A DNA stretch of 64,000 nucleotides from Streptomyces sp. NBC_00237 (GCF_026342435.1 NZ_JAPEMT010000001.1:310001-374000); one strand, 5' to 3'. Shown: positions 40,761 to 49,727, counted from the first letter of the stretch. The notes: generated by a model not told the origin, from the letters alone. Numbers and translations: made by a program.

Positions 40761-41288
40761 CTACAACTCCTTGAAGTGGTCGAAGGGTTCGCGGCAGGCC
40801 ACGCAGCGGCGCAGCGCCTTGCACGCGGTGGAGGAGAACCGGCTGAGCAGTTCCGTGTCGACGGAGCCGCAGTTCGGGCAGCGGATCGCGAGGGAGAGGG
40901 GTATCGGTCCGGAGGCCGCCCCCAGGGGGCCGCTGACGTCGCGGGTGGCGCGTGGCGGTGCGATGCCGAACTCGGCCAGTTTGCGGCGGCCTTCGTCGCT
41001 GATGTCGTCCGTGGACCAGGCCGGGGCGAGCACGGTGCGCACGGTCACCTCGGTCATGCCGCCGCTCTCGTGGAGTATCCGCTCGATGTCCGCGGACATG
41101 GCCTCGATCGCGGGGCAGCCGGTGTACGTGGGGGTCAGGTCGACCTCGACCCGGCCGGGTCCTGTCACGTGTACCGCGCGCAGCACGCCCAGTTCTTCGA
41201 GGGTGAGCACGGGGAGTTCGGGATCGGGGACCGTTCCCGCCAGTCGGCGCAGCTCGGTCTCCAGGGGGGTGTCCTGTTCCGTCACCAT
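40761..41288 (-). CDS. paaD: Phenylacetyl-CoA epoxidase maturation subunit PaaD
   Basis: 175 residues. A MIP18/DUF59 domain (about 8-100; VPDPELPVLTLEELGVLR and YTGCPAIEAM) is followed by a C-terminal zinc/iron-sulfur-like segment CPNCGS...CKALRRCVAC. PaaD-type proteins help assemble the iron-sulfur or diiron cofactors of the complex. It overlaps the end of paaC by 7 bp. Confidence 0.93.
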   Translation of the reverse strand: MVTEQDTPLETELRRLAGTVPDPELPVLTLEELGVLRAVHVTGPGRVEVDLTPTYTGCPAIEAMSADIERILHESGGMTEVTVRTVLAPAWSTDDISDEGRRKLAEFGIAPPRATRDVSGPLGAASGPIPLSLAIRCPNCGSVDTELLSRFSSTACKALRRCVACREPFDHFKEL

Positions 41289-42004
41289 GTCGCCCCCGGG
41301 TGGCTGCGGTGCAGGTGCTGCATTTCGGCGATCATCCGGCCGAAGGACTCGGTGTGCAGGCCCTGTCGGCCCGCGCCCGCCGCCCATGCCCCGGTGCGGG
41401 GCCCTTCGGGCACGGTGAGCGTGGCCCGCTCCAGTACGGACGTCACGGAGGTGAGCCACTGTGCTTCCAGGGTCTCCTGGTCGGCGTCGAGGCCCTCGAC
41501 GGGCTGGAACGGCTCTCCGGTGAAGCGCCACAGGGCGTCCACCGCGCGCTGCATCCGGCCGTGGCTCTCCTCGGTGCCGTCGCCCAGGCGCAGCGTCCAC
41601 TGCTCGGCGTGGTCGCGGTGGTACGCGGTCTCTTTGACTGCTTTCGCGGCGAGGGGTGCGAACGGTCCTTCACCGGCGGCCAGTTGGCCGTACAGCAGGT
41701 GCTGGTAGGTGGAGAAGTAGAGCTGGCGGGCGATGGTGTGGGCGAAGTCGCCGTTCGGCTGCTCGGTGAGCTGGAGGTTGCGGAAGGCGCGTTCTTCGCG
41801 GAGGTAGGCGAGTTCGTCCTCGTCGCCGACGAGGGAGAGCAGGATGCGGGCCTGACCGAGGAGGTCGAGTGCGATGTTGGCGAGGGCGACTTCTTCTTCG
41901 AGTACGGGGGCGTGGCCCGCCCACTCCCCCAGGCGGTGGGAGAGGACGAGTGCGTCGTCGCCGAGGGCGAGGGCGGCGGTGTGCGCGACAGCGGCGGCGG
42001 TCAC
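41282..42004 (-). CDS. paaC: Phenylacetyl-CoA epoxidase structural subunit PaaC
   Basis: 240 residues from GTG 42004. A ferritin-like helical protein (LSHRLGEWAGHAPVLEEEVALANIALDLLGQAR; AYHRDHAEQW) that pairs with PaaA as the non-catalytic subunit. Its start overlaps the paaB stop by 4 bp (GTGA). Confidence 0.95.
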   Translation of the reverse strand: MTAAAVAHTAALALGDDALVLSHRLGEWAGHAPVLEEEVALANIALDLLGQARILLSLVGDEDELAYLREERAFRNLQLTEQPNGDFAHTIARQLYFSTYQHLLYGQLAAGEGPFAPLAAKAVKETAYHRDHAEQWTLRLGDGTEESHGRMQRAVDALWRFTGEPFQPVEGLDADQETLEAQWLTSVTSVLERATLTVPEGPRTGAWAAGAGRQGLHTESFGRMIAEMQHLHRSHPGATW

Positions 42005-42300
42005 AGGTGCTTCACTCCGTCCGGGATCTCGTAGAAGGTGGGGTGGCGGTAGGGCTTGTCGCCGGACGGTTCGAAGAAGGAGTCCTTCTCGTCGGGGGAC
42101 GAGGCGGTGATCTGGGCGGACGGTACGACCCAGAGGGAGACGCCTTCGGACCTGCGGGTGTAGAGGTCGCGGGCGTTGCGCAGGGCCATTGCGGCGTCGG
42201 GGGCATGCAGGCTGCCCGCGTGGGTGTGGGACAGTCCGCGGCGGGAGCGCACGAAGACCTCCCACAGCGGCCAGTCGTGGTGGTTGTCCGTGCCGGTCAT
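42001..42300 (-). CDS. paaB: Phenylacetyl-CoA epoxidase subunit PaaB
   Basis: 99 residues, full family length: [41 protein letters not shown]. It is the small bridging subunit of the epoxidase complex. ATG 42300 overlaps the paaA stop by 4 bp (ATGA). Confidence 0.95.
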   Translation of the reverse strand: MTGTDNHHDWPLWEVFVRSRRGLSHTHAGSLHAPDAAMALRNARDLYTRRSEGVSLWVVPSAQITASSPDEKDSFFEPSGDKPYRHPTFYEIPDGVKHL

Positions 42301-43292
42301 GCGACTTCCCCCTTGTGCTCGTCGTGCTCGCGTTGCTTGGTCGCGTACGCCGCTGCCGCGTCCCGGACCCAGGCGCCTTCTTCGTGCGCGCGGCGGCGCT
42401 GGGTGATGCGCTGTTCGTTGCAGGGGCCGTTGCCCTTGAGGACGTCCCAGAACTCGGCCCAGTCGATGGCGCCGAAGTCGTGCTGGCCGCGCTCCTCGTT
42501 CCACTTCAGGTCCGGGTCGGGGAGGGTGAGGCCGAGGGCCTTCGCCTGTGGGGCGGCGATGTCGACGAAGCGCTGGCGCAGTTCGTCGTTGGAGTGCCGT
42601 TTGATCTTCCACTCCATGGACTGCGCGGAGTGCGAGGACTCGTCGTCGGGCGGGCCGAACATCATCAGGGACGGCCACCACCAGCGGTTCACCGCGTCCT
42701 GCGCCATGGCGTGCTGTTCCGGGGTGCCCTGGGAGAGGGCGAGGAGCGATTCGAAGCCCTGCCTCTGGTGGAAGGACTCCTCCTTGCAGATGCGGACCAT
42801 CGCGCGGGCGTACGGGCCGTAGGAGCAGCGGCAGATCGGTACCTGGTTGGTGATCGCTGCGCCGTCCACGAGCCAGCCGATCGCGCCGACGTCGGCCCAG
42901 GTCAGGGTGGGGTAGTTGAAGATCGACGAGTACTTCTGGCGGCCGGCGTGCAGTTTGTCGAGGAGCTCTTCGCGGCTGGTGCCGAGCGTCTCGGCGGCGC
43001 TGTAGAGGTACAGGCCGTGGCCCGCTTCGTCCTGGACCTTGGCCATGAGGATCGCCTTGCGGCGCAGCGAGGGTGCGCGGGTGATCCAGTTGGCTTCCGG
43101 TTGCATGCCGATGATTTCGGAGTGCGCGTGCTGGGCGATCTGGCGGACCAGGGAAGCGCGGTAGGCGTCCGGCATCCAGTCGCGCGGCTCGATGCGCTCG
43201 TCGGCCGCGACGGCCGCGTCGAACACCGTTTGCGGGTCCGGCATCGATTCCTCCTTCGCGGGGTGGGTCTGCCCTTCCGTCACTGCCGTCAT
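42297..43292 (-). CDS. paaA: Phenylacetyl-CoA epoxidase catalytic subunit PaaA
   Basis: 331 residues from ATG 43292 ([10 protein letters not shown]), after GGGGGCCAGG; ATG 43244 (MPDPQTVF) is the alternative. A ferritin-like diiron oxygenase with carboxylate/His ligands in [13 protein letters not shown] (about 85-97) and [14 protein letters not shown]. It epoxidises the ring of phenylacetyl-CoA. It is the first gene of paaABCDE; a PaaR-type operator at 43313-43330 lies 21 bp upstream of the start, well placed for repression. Confidence 0.96.
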   Translation of the reverse strand: MTAVTEGQTHPAKEESMPDPQTVFDAAVAADERIEPRDWMPDAYRASLVRQIAQHAHSEIIGMQPEANWITRAPSLRRKAILMAKVQDEAGHGLYLYSAAETLGTSREELLDKLHAGRQKYSSIFNYPTLTWADVGAIGWLVDGAAITNQVPICRCSYGPYARAMVRICKEESFHQRQGFESLLALSQGTPEQHAMAQDAVNRWWWPSLMMFGPPDDESSHSAQSMEWKIKRHSNDELRQRFVDIAAPQAKALGLTLPDPDLKWNEERGQHDFGAIDWAEFWDVLKGNGPCNEQRITQRRRAHEEGAWVRDAAAAYATKQREHDEHKGEVA

Positions 43293-43312
43293 CCTGGCCC
43301 CCTGTGCCACCT

Positions 43313-43330
43313 ACCGACCGATCGTTCGGT
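43313..43330. promoter_or_regulatory. PaaR-type operator upstream of paaA
   Basis: Read on the minus strand: ACCGAACGATCGGTCGGT. Its first 14 bases fit ACCGnnCGnnCGGT, the core I recall for the TetR-family regulator PaaR of corynebacteria. It is 17/18 identical to the site at 48131 and 16/18 identical to the site at 51026. Confidence 0.75.
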
Positions 43331-43376
43331 TCGTTGACTTCAATGGTGGGGCGGCGGCCCGTAGGGTGTCAACCTC

Positions 43377-43385
43377 TGTGGACAA
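43377..43385 (-). other. Isolated DnaA box
   Basis: TGTGGACAA, a perfect Streptomyces-type box on the minus strand, in the gap between paaA and the DUF5819 gene. Confidence 0.5.
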
Positions 43386-43413
43386 CTGGCCGACGCGTGC
43401 TGATCGGGGCGGG

Positions 43414-44235
43414 ATGGATTCGTACGACGACAAGGCCCTGGGCGGCGAGGACGAGGCCCCGGGCGGCGACGCGACCCCGGCGGCCCTCGCCACCCCGGCC
43501 CCCTTCCCGGCCCTGGAATCCCCCCGGATGCCGGATGTCCCGCAGTCCGAGAACGCCGACGCGGCCCCGCCCGCCGAGACCCCCGGCATCGCCGGGCTGT
43601 CCTTCCCGTCCCAGGTCGTCGCGGCCCTCGCCCTCGCCCTGGTCGGCGTCACCGCGCTCGTCCACCTCGGCATGGTGTTCCTGCACGTCACCCCGGCGAA
43701 CACGCTGTCCAAAGAGCACAGCGAGACGGTGAACAGCTGGATCAACCCCGAGTTCGAGCAGAACTGGAAGCTCTTCGCGCCCAACCCGCTCCAGCAGAAC
43801 GTCGCCGTCCAGGCCCGCGCCCAGATCCGCACCCAGAGCGGCCAGTGGCGCATCACCGAGTGGATCGACTTCTCCGCGAAGGACGCCGAGGAGATCCGCG
43901 GCAGCGTGCTCCCCAGCCACACCGACCAGAACGAGCTGCGCCGAGGCTGGGACTTCTACACCAACTGGCACAACGACAAGAACGAGTCGCTGGGCATGCG
44001 CGGGGACGTCTCCGCGCGCTACGTCCGGCGGATCCTGCTGGAGCGGATGTCCGCCCTCGACATGGGCGGCAAGGTCGTCCGCATCCAGGCCCGTTCGACC
44101 ACGACCTCGGTGAAGCCTCCGCCGTGGAGCACGGAGAAGATCTCCACCACGCCCGTGTACCGGACGCTGCCCTGGTGGACGGTGAAGCAGGCGGACCTGA
44201 CGAAGGTCGCCGACGAGGCGGGAGTGACCAGGTGA
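43414..44235 (+). CDS. DUF5819 family membrane protein
   Basis: 273 residues from ATG 43414 (MDSYDDKALGG). A Pro/Ala-rich acidic head (1-60), one membrane segment (about 68-90, VVAALALALVGVTALVHLGMVFL) and the DUF5819 domain follow, with TPANTLSKEHSETVNSWINP and FEQNWKLFAPNPLQQN. The function of the family is unknown. It is translationally coupled (GTGA overlap) to the HTTM gene, so the two products probably act together at the membrane. Confidence 0.9.
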   Translation: MDSYDDKALGGEDEAPGGDATPAALATPAPFPALESPRMPDVPQSENADAAPPAETPGIAGLSFPSQVVAALALALVGVTALVHLGMVFLHVTPANTLSKEHSETVNSWINPEFEQNWKLFAPNPLQQNVAVQARAQIRTQSGQWRITEWIDFSAKDAEEIRGSVLPSHTDQNELRRGWDFYTNWHNDKNESLGMRGDVSARYVRRILLERMSALDMGGKVVRIQARSTTTSVKPPPWSTEKISTTPVYRTLPWWTVKQADLTKVADEAGVTR

Positions 44236-44275
44236 GTGGCGACCGGGTGAGCGGTGACCAGGTGAGTGGCGACCG
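44224..44275 (+). repeat. 22-bp direct repeat across the DUF5819/HTTM junction
   Basis: The 22-bp unit beginning GTGACCAGGTGAGTGGCGAC occurs at 44224-44245 and again at 44254-44275 (period 30). Each copy carries a GTGA. The repeat spans the stop of the first gene and offers several GTG starts to the next. Confidence 0.85.
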
Positions 44276-45491
44276 TATGAGTACCGCCACAAGGTTCCTC
44301 GGCACGGCGCAGCATCATCTCCAGCGGGGTGTCCAGCGCGTCACCGCCGCAGCCCTCGGCCCGTACCAGACGGCTGTCGTACGCATCGGCTTCGCCGGGA
44401 CCTGGCTGCTGTTCCTGCTGCGCGAGCTGCCGCACCGGCACGAGCTGTACGGGCCCGAAGGCCCGTGGGGCTGGGACATGGGCCGGGAGCTCGTCGCTGA
44501 CAACGGCGCGTTCACCGTGCTGTTGTGGACCGACAGCACCCTGTGGTTCGAGCTCGTGTACGTCCTCGCGATCGTCTCCAGCGCACTGCTGATGGTGGGC
44601 TGGCGCACCCGTACGACGTCCGTGCTGTTCATGATCGGCGTGCTGTCGCTGATGAACCGCAGCGTCTTCATGGGCGACGGCGGCGACAACGTCATCCATC
44701 TGATGGCGATGTACCTGGTGCTCACCCGCTGCGGCCAGGTGTGGTCGCTGGACGCGCGACGGGTGAAGGCCGCCGGTGGCGCGGTCGCCGCTGTCGTACG
44801 GGACCGGGTGGGGCCCGCACTGTGGACGGTGCTCGGTGTCGCCCTCGCGGCGGTCACCTTCCTGGGGCTGCTGAGCTGGGGCTGGGCCCTGGTCTTCTGG
44901 GCGCTGCTGCTCACGCACCTCTTGTGGTGGGCCGTCTGCCGGTACGCGGACGGTGAGCCGAGGCGGCTGGCGGACGTCCTTTCGAACCTCGTCCACAACG
45001 CCGGTCTGCTGATCATCATGGCCGAGGTCTGCTTCGTCTACGCGACGGCCGGCTGGTACAAGGTGCAGGGCTCGCGCTGGCAGGACGGCACCGCGATCTA
45101 CTACCCGCTGCACCTGGACTACTTCACGCCGTGGCCGTGGCTGTCCGAGCTGCTGTCCTCGCACGGCACGATGGTGATGCTGGTGACGTACGGCACGGTG
45201 ATCGTGCAGGTCGCGTTCCCGTTCACGCTGTTCAACCGGCGGGTGAAGAACGTCCTGCTGGCGCTGATGATCGTGGAGCACGCGAGCATCGCGGTGCTGC
45301 TGGGACTGCCGTTCTTCTCGATGGCGATGATCGCCGCGGACGCGGTGTTCCTGCCGACCGTGTTCCTGGTGTGGCTGGGCGGGCGGGCCACGCGGGTACG
45401 GGACCGGGTGCTGCGCCCGTCGCCGGGCAGGGGCAAGGTGCCCGAGCGGCGTCCGGAGGGTCAGGAGCAGCCCCGTACGCTCGTGGGGTGA
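44232..45491 (+). CDS. HTTM domain membrane protein (vitamin K-dependent gamma-carboxylase-like)
   Basis: 419 residues from GTG 44232, whose GTGA overlaps the DUF5819 stop; ATG 44277 (MSTATRFLG) would give 404. About eight membrane segments (ALGPYQTAVVRIGFAGTWLLFLL, FGWxx-like VRIGF, DGGDNVIHLMAMYLVLTR, YATAGWYKVQGSRWQDGTAIYYPLH) match the HTTM (horizontally transferred transmembrane) domain related to gamma-glutamyl carboxylase. The catalytic ability of bacterial members is mostly unproven. Its stop overlaps the TrmH-family start by 4 bp. Confidence 0.88.
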   Translation: MSGDRVSGDQVSGDRMSTATRFLGTAQHHLQRGVQRVTAAALGPYQTAVVRIGFAGTWLLFLLRELPHRHELYGPEGPWGWDMGRELVADNGAFTVLLWTDSTLWFELVYVLAIVSSALLMVGWRTRTTSVLFMIGVLSLMNRSVFMGDGGDNVIHLMAMYLVLTRCGQVWSLDARRVKAAGGAVAAVVRDRVGPALWTVLGVALAAVTFLGLLSWGWALVFWALLLTHLLWWAVCRYADGEPRRLADVLSNLVHNAGLLIIMAEVCFVYATAGWYKVQGSRWQDGTAIYYPLHLDYFTPWPWLSELLSSHGTMVMLVTYGTVIVQVAFPFTLFNRRVKNVLLALMIVEHASIAVLLGLPFFSMAMIAADAVFLPTVFLVWLGGRATRVRDRVLRPSPGRGKVPERRPEGQEQPRTLVG

Positions 45492-46225
45492 GCAGCGAGA
45501 ACATTCCGGTGGTTCCGGTCGAAGAGCCCGTCCTGGAGGCCGTTCCGGAGGCCGCCCAGGAGCCCGCCCAGGAGCCCGCCCAGGAGCCCGTCCAGTACGA
45601 CGACGGATTCGGCAGCGAGATCGGTGTCGGCCCGCACCCCGAGCCCTGGCCCGAGAGTGAGCGGTACGACCCCGAGCTGCTCGCGCACGGCGACCGGCGC
45701 AATGTCGTCGATCCGTACCGGTACTGGACGCGGGAGGCGATCGTCGCCGACCTGGACACCCGGCGGCACGACTTCCACGTGGCCGTGGAGAACTGGGGCC
45801 ACGACTTCAACATCGGGTCCGTGGTGCGTACCGCGAACGCCTTCCTCGCGAAGGAGATCCACATCGTGGGGCGGCGTCGCTGGAACCGGCGCGGGGCCAT
45901 GGTCACCGACCGCTACCAGCACGTGCGCCACCACCCGGACACCGAGTCGCTGACCGCGTGGGCGGCGGCCGAGGGCCTGCCGATCATCGGTATCGACAAC
46001 CTGCCGGGGGCGGTCCCCCTGGAGCGGACGGTGCTGCCCGAGCGGTGTGTGCTGCTGTTCGGGCAGGAGGGACCCGGGCTCACCGAGGAGGCGCGGGCGC
46101 ACGCGTCGATGGTGTGCTCGATCGCGCAGTTCGGGTCGACGCGGTCGATCAACGCGGGGGCCGCGGCGGCCATCGCGATGCACGCCTGGGTGCAGCGGTA
46201 CGCGGACGTGCCGGAGCCGTCGTAG
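45488..46225 (+). CDS. TrmH/SpoU family RNA methyltransferase
   Basis: 245 residues from GTG 45488 (GTGA overlap with the HTTM gene). A Glu/Pro head with tandem QEPA repeats (about 20-35) precedes a SPOUT methyltransferase domain. That domain has NIGSVVRTANAFL (motif 1), LFGQEGPGLTEEA (motif 2) and IAQFGSTRSINAGAAAAIAM (motif 3, SAM knot). It 2'-O-methylates tRNA or rRNA; the exact site is not readable. The coupling to two membrane-protein genes is odd. Confidence 0.92.
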   Translation: MSSENIPVVPVEEPVLEAVPEAAQEPAQEPAQEPVQYDDGFGSEIGVGPHPEPWPESERYDPELLAHGDRRNVVDPYRYWTREAIVADLDTRRHDFHVAVENWGHDFNIGSVVRTANAFLAKEIHIVGRRRWNRRGAMVTDRYQHVRHHPDTESLTAWAAAEGLPIIGIDNLPGAVPLERTVLPERCVLLFGQEGPGLTEEARAHASMVCSIAQFGSTRSINAGAAAAIAMHAWVQRYADVPEPS

Positions 46226-46243
46226 GCCCTTGAGGGGCGGGGA

Positions 46244-46280
46244 ATGCCGCGGTCCGCGTTGGGGGTGCGCACCGCGGCAT
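46244..46280. terminator. Bidirectional terminator between trmH-like gene and paaN
   Basis: A perfect 10-bp inverted repeat (ATGCCGCGGT/ACCGCGGCAT) around a 17-nt loop, between convergent genes. Confidence 0.6.
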
Positions 46281-46302
46281 CCGTTTGTCCGGTACGTCGC
46301 CG

Positions 46303-48006
46303 TCACGCCTGGCGGCGTACCTCCACCGTCCGGAAGCGGTTGGCCACGAACGCGCCGTCGCACAGTGCGGCGTTCGCGGCCGGGTTGCCGCCGGAACCGT
46401 GGAAGTCGGAGAACGCGGCGGTCTGGTTGACGTACACCCCGCCCGTCAGGTTCAGCGAGAGCTGCGCGGACTCCTCCAGGCAGACCTCCTCGACGGCCCT
46501 CTCCACCTCGTTGGACGTCGTGTACGCGCCGACCGTCATGGCGCCCTTGTCGCGGACCGTACGGCGCAGCAGCTCGACCGCGTCGGCCGTGGAGTCCATG
46601 GCGACGGCGAAGGACACCGGGCCGAAGCACTCCGAGAGGTAGGCCGCCTCAGCGTCCGGCTTCGCGCCGTCCAGTTTGACGATGACGGGCGTACGGACCG
46701 TCGCGTCGGGGAAGTCGGGGTTGGCGATCTCCCGTGAGGGGAGGGCGACTTCACCGAGTCCGGCCGCGGCCTCCAGACGGGCCTTCACGTCCGGGTTGAC
46801 CAGCGCGCCCAGCAAGGCGTTCGCACGGGCGTCGTCGCCGAGCAGGCCGCCGACCGACTTCGCGAGGTCGCCGACCACCTCGTCGTACGACTTGGCGCCC
46901 GCGTCGGTGGTGATGCCCTCGCGGGGGATGAGGAAGTTCTGCGGGGTGGTGCACATCTGGCCGCTGTAGAGGGACAGCGAGAACGCCAGGTTGGAGAGCA
47001 TGCCCTTGTAGTCGTCGGTGGAGTCGACGAGCACCGTGTTGACGCCGGCCTTCTCCGTGTAGACCTGCGCCTGGCGGGCGTTGGCCTCCAGCCAGTCGCC
47101 GAACGCCGTCGACCCCGTGTAGTCGATGATCTTGATCTCGGGGCGGGTGGCGAGCGTCTTGGCGATGCCCTCGCCGGGGCGCTCGGCGGCCAGCGCCACC
47201 AGGTTGGGGTCGAAGCCCGCCTCGGCGAGGACCTCGCGGGCGACCTTCACCGTCATGGCGAGCGGCAGCACCGCGCGCGGGTGCGGCTTGACCAGGACCG
47301 GGTTGCCGGTGGCCAGCGAGGCGAACAGGCCCGGATAGCCGTTCCAGGTGGGGAAGGTGTTGCAGCCGATGAGCAGCGCGATGCCGCGCGGGACTGCCGT
47401 GAACGCCTTCGACAGGTTGAGCGGGTCGCGCTTGCCCTGCGGCTTCGACCAGTCGGCGGCGGCGGGCACGCGGGTCTGCTCGACGTAGGCGTACGCCACC
47501 GCTTCCAGGCCGCGGTCCTGGGCGTGCGGGCCGCCCGCCTGGAGCGCCATCATGAATGCCTGGCCGCTGGTGTGCATGACCGCGTGCGCGAACTCGTGCG
47601 TGCGGGCGTTGATCCTGGCCAGGATCTCCAGACAGACCACGGCGCGCGCCTCGGGGCCCGCGTCGCGCCAGGCGCCCATGCCGGCGCGCATGGCGGGCAG
47701 CAGGACGTCGATGTCGGCGTGCGGGTACGAGACGCCCAGCTCGGGACCGTACGGGGAGACTTCGCCGCCGTCGGAGGCGGAGCCGCCCACCCAGCCGTCG
47801 GTGCCCGGCTGGCCGTCCAGCTCGAAGCGGGTGTTCTTCAGCGCTTCGAACGCCGCGAGGCCGTCGGCCGCCGCGCTCTCGCCGTACGCCTTGGGGTGCT
47901 CGGGGTGCGGGGACCAGTAGGCGCGCGTGCGGATCGCGTCGAGGGCCTGGTCGAGTGTGGGCCGGTGGGTCTCGGTCAGCTGCGTCAGCTTCTGGGGCGA
48001 CTGCAT
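46303..48006 (-). CDS. paaN: Phenylacetate degradation aldehyde dehydrogenase PaaN
   Basis: 567 residues from ATG 48006 (MQSPQKLTQLTETHRP). An aldehyde dehydrogenase fold with FPTWNGYPGLFASLATGNPVLVKPHP, YTGSTAFGDWLE and catalytic Cys in SGQMCTTPQNF. It oxidises the semialdehyde formed after ring opening. This is the standalone PaaN type with no C-terminal hydratase (MaoC) domain, so ring hydrolysis must come from another gene, not in the window. It is divergent from paaH with a PaaR-type operator between them. Confidence 0.93.
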   Translation of the reverse strand: MQSPQKLTQLTETHRPTLDQALDAIRTRAYWSPHPEHPKAYGESAAADGLAAFEALKNTRFELDGQPGTDGWVGGSASDGGEVSPYGPELGVSYPHADIDVLLPAMRAGMGAWRDAGPEARAVVCLEILARINARTHEFAHAVMHTSGQAFMMALQAGGPHAQDRGLEAVAYAYVEQTRVPAAADWSKPQGKRDPLNLSKAFTAVPRGIALLIGCNTFPTWNGYPGLFASLATGNPVLVKPHPRAVLPLAMTVKVAREVLAEAGFDPNLVALAAERPGEGIAKTLATRPEIKIIDYTGSTAFGDWLEANARQAQVYTEKAGVNTVLVDSTDDYKGMLSNLAFSLSLYSGQMCTTPQNFLIPREGITTDAGAKSYDEVVGDLAKSVGGLLGDDARANALLGALVNPDVKARLEAAAGLGEVALPSREIANPDFPDATVRTPVIVKLDGAKPDAEAAYLSECFGPVSFAVAMDSTADAVELLRRTVRDKGAMTVGAYTTSNEVERAVEEVCLEESAQLSLNLTGGVYVNQTAAFSDFHGSGGNPAANAALCDGAFVANRFRTVEVRRQA

Positions 48007-48130
48007 TGCGCGGACCAACTCCTCGTCGAGATGGGCTGTCGAGCTGGGCTCGGGGTGGGTGCGGACTGCGCTCGGGCTGGGCGTGGACCGCGCTCGGGCT
48101 GGGCTGTGACGGTCGGACACGGTTAGAGTA

Positions 48131-48148
48131 ACCGAACGATCGGTCGGG
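48131..48148. promoter_or_regulatory. PaaR-type operator between paaN and paaH
   Basis: ACCGAACGATCGGTCGGG, whose core ACCGAACGATCGGT is identical to that upstream of paaA. It lies 52 bp before paaH and 124 bp before the assigned paaN start, so it can control both divergent units. Confidence 0.75.
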
Positions 48149-48169
48149 ACAAGGGGGCCGACGTAAACC

Positions 48170-48178
48170 TGTGGATAA
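48170..48178 (-). other. Isolated DnaA box
   Basis: TGTGGATAA, a perfect match, between the operator and the paaH ribosome site. Confidence 0.5.
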
Positions 48179-48200
48179 CCCGTCCTGGAGGATTGGCCGC

Positions 48201-49727
48201 ATGACAGCAATCGAGCGCGCCCGCACCGTCGCCGTCGTCGGGGCCGGGACCATGGGGCAGGGCATCGCCCAGGTCGCCCTCCTCGCCGGGCACCCCGTCC
48301 GTCTCTTCGACGTGGACGCCCAGCAGACCACCGCTGCGGACGCCTCCGTACGTTCCCGGGTGGAGCGCCTGGTGGAGAAGGGGCGGCTGGGTCGTGCGGA
48401 GGCCGATGAGGCGCTCCTGCGGCTGTATCCGGCGTACGACCTGCGGGATCTCTCGGACGCCGCGCTCGTCGTCGAGGCGGTCGTTGAACAGCTTCCGGTC
48501 AAGCAGCAGCTGTTCCGCTCCCTTGAGGAGCTCGTCTCCGCGGACTGTCTGCTCGCCACGAACACGTCCTCGCTGTCCGTCACCGCCGTCGCGGGTGCTT
48601 TGAAGCATCCGGGGCGCTTCGTCGGCATGCACTTCTTCAATCCCGCGCCCCTGCTCCCCCTCGTGGAGGTCGTCAGCGGCTTCGCGACGGACGCCGACGC
48701 CGCCACGCGCGCGTACGACACCGCGCTCGCCTGGGGGAAGACGCCCGTGCGCTGCGCCGACACCCCCGGCTTCCTGGTCAACCGGATCGCCCGCCCCTTC
48801 TACGCCGAAGCCTTCGCGGTGTACGAGGAGCAGGCCGCCGACCCGGCCACCATCGACGCCGTGCTGCGCGAGTCCGGGGGCTTCCGGATGGGCCCCTTCG
48901 AGCTGACCGACCTGATCGGCCAGGACGTCAACGAGGCCGTCTCCCGTTCGGTGTGGGAGGCGTTCCACCAGAGCCCCAAGTTCGTGCCGTCGCTGCCGCA
49001 GCGCCGCCTGGTGGAGTCCGGGCGGCTCGGCCGCAAGACGGGACACGGCTGGTTCCCGTACGCGGACGGCAGCGCGAAGCCGCAACCGAACACCGCACCG
49101 CCGGAGCAGGCGCCCGCGCACGTCACCGTCACGGGTGACTTCGGGCCCGCCGCCGAGGTGCTCGCGATGCTGGACGAGGCGGACGGCATCGAGGTCAAGC
49201 GGCTGGTGTCGGGCGGCCCGTACATCGGGCTCCCCAGTGGCGGTCAGCTCGCCCCCGTCGACGGGCACACCTCCGTGGAGTACGACGACGTCGTCTACTT
49301 CGACCTCGCCCTCGACTACCGGTCCGCCACCCGCATCGCCCTCGCGGCCTCCGCGGACGTCTCCGAGGTCACCCTCAAAGAGGCGATCGGGCTCTTCCAG
49401 GCGCTCGGCAAGGACGTCAGCGTCATCGGCGACGTACCCGGAATGATCGTCGCGCGCACTGTCGCGATGCTCGTCGACCTGGCGCTGGACGCCGTCGCGA
49501 AGGGTGTCGCCACCCCTGGTGACATCGACACGGCGATGCGCCTGGGTGTGAACTACCCGCGCGGGCCGCTCGAATGGGGCCGCGAACTCACCGGCGACTG
49601 GTCCTTCGACCTGCTCACCGCCCTGCACCAGCGCTGCCCGACCGGGCGCTACGCCCCGTCGCTCGCGCACTACCGGCAGGGGTACGCCGACCAGGCGGAC
49701 ACGGTCGCAGAGGAGGGCACGGGATGA
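48201..49727 (+). CDS. paaH: 3-hydroxyacyl-CoA dehydrogenase PaaH
   Basis: 508 residues from ATG 48201 with GGAGG upstream. The NAD domain has VVGAGTMGQGIAQ (about 12-24), followed by EAVVEQLPVKQ, HFFNPAPLLPLVEVV (catalytic His) and the first C-terminal domain. A second 3HCDH C-terminal domain occupies about 390-490 (VARTVAMLVDLALDAVAKGV, NYPRGPLEWG). It oxidises 3-hydroxyadipyl-CoA. Its stop overlaps the TetR gene start (ATGA). Confidence 0.93.
   Translation: MTAIERARTVAVVGAGTMGQGIAQVALLAGHPVRLFDVDAQQTTAADASVRSRVERLVEKGRLGRAEADEALLRLYPAYDLRDLSDAALVVEAVVEQLPVKQQLFRSLEELVSADCLLATNTSSLSVTAVAGALKHPGRFVGMHFFNPAPLLPLVEVVSGFATDADAATRAYDTALAWGKTPVRCADTPGFLVNRIARPFYAEAFAVYEEQAADPATIDAVLRESGGFRMGPFELTDLIGQDVNEAVSRSVWEAFHQSPKFVPSLPQRRLVESGRLGRKTGHGWFPYADGSAKPQPNTAPPEQAPAHVTVTGDFGPAAEVLAMLDEADGIEVKRLVSGGPYIGLPSGGQLAPVDGHTSVEYDDVVYFDLALDYRSATRIALAASADVSEVTLKEAIGLFQALGKDVSVIGDVPGMIVARTVAMLVDLALDAVAKGVATPGDIDTAMRLGVNYPRGPLEWGRELTGDWSFDLLTALHQRCPTGRYAPSLAHYRQGYADQADTVAEEGTG

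Noticed and set aside
43334..43367. TTGACT and TAGGGT as a promoter pair near paaA
   Set aside because: The spacing is about 22 bp, too long for the usual 16-19 bp.
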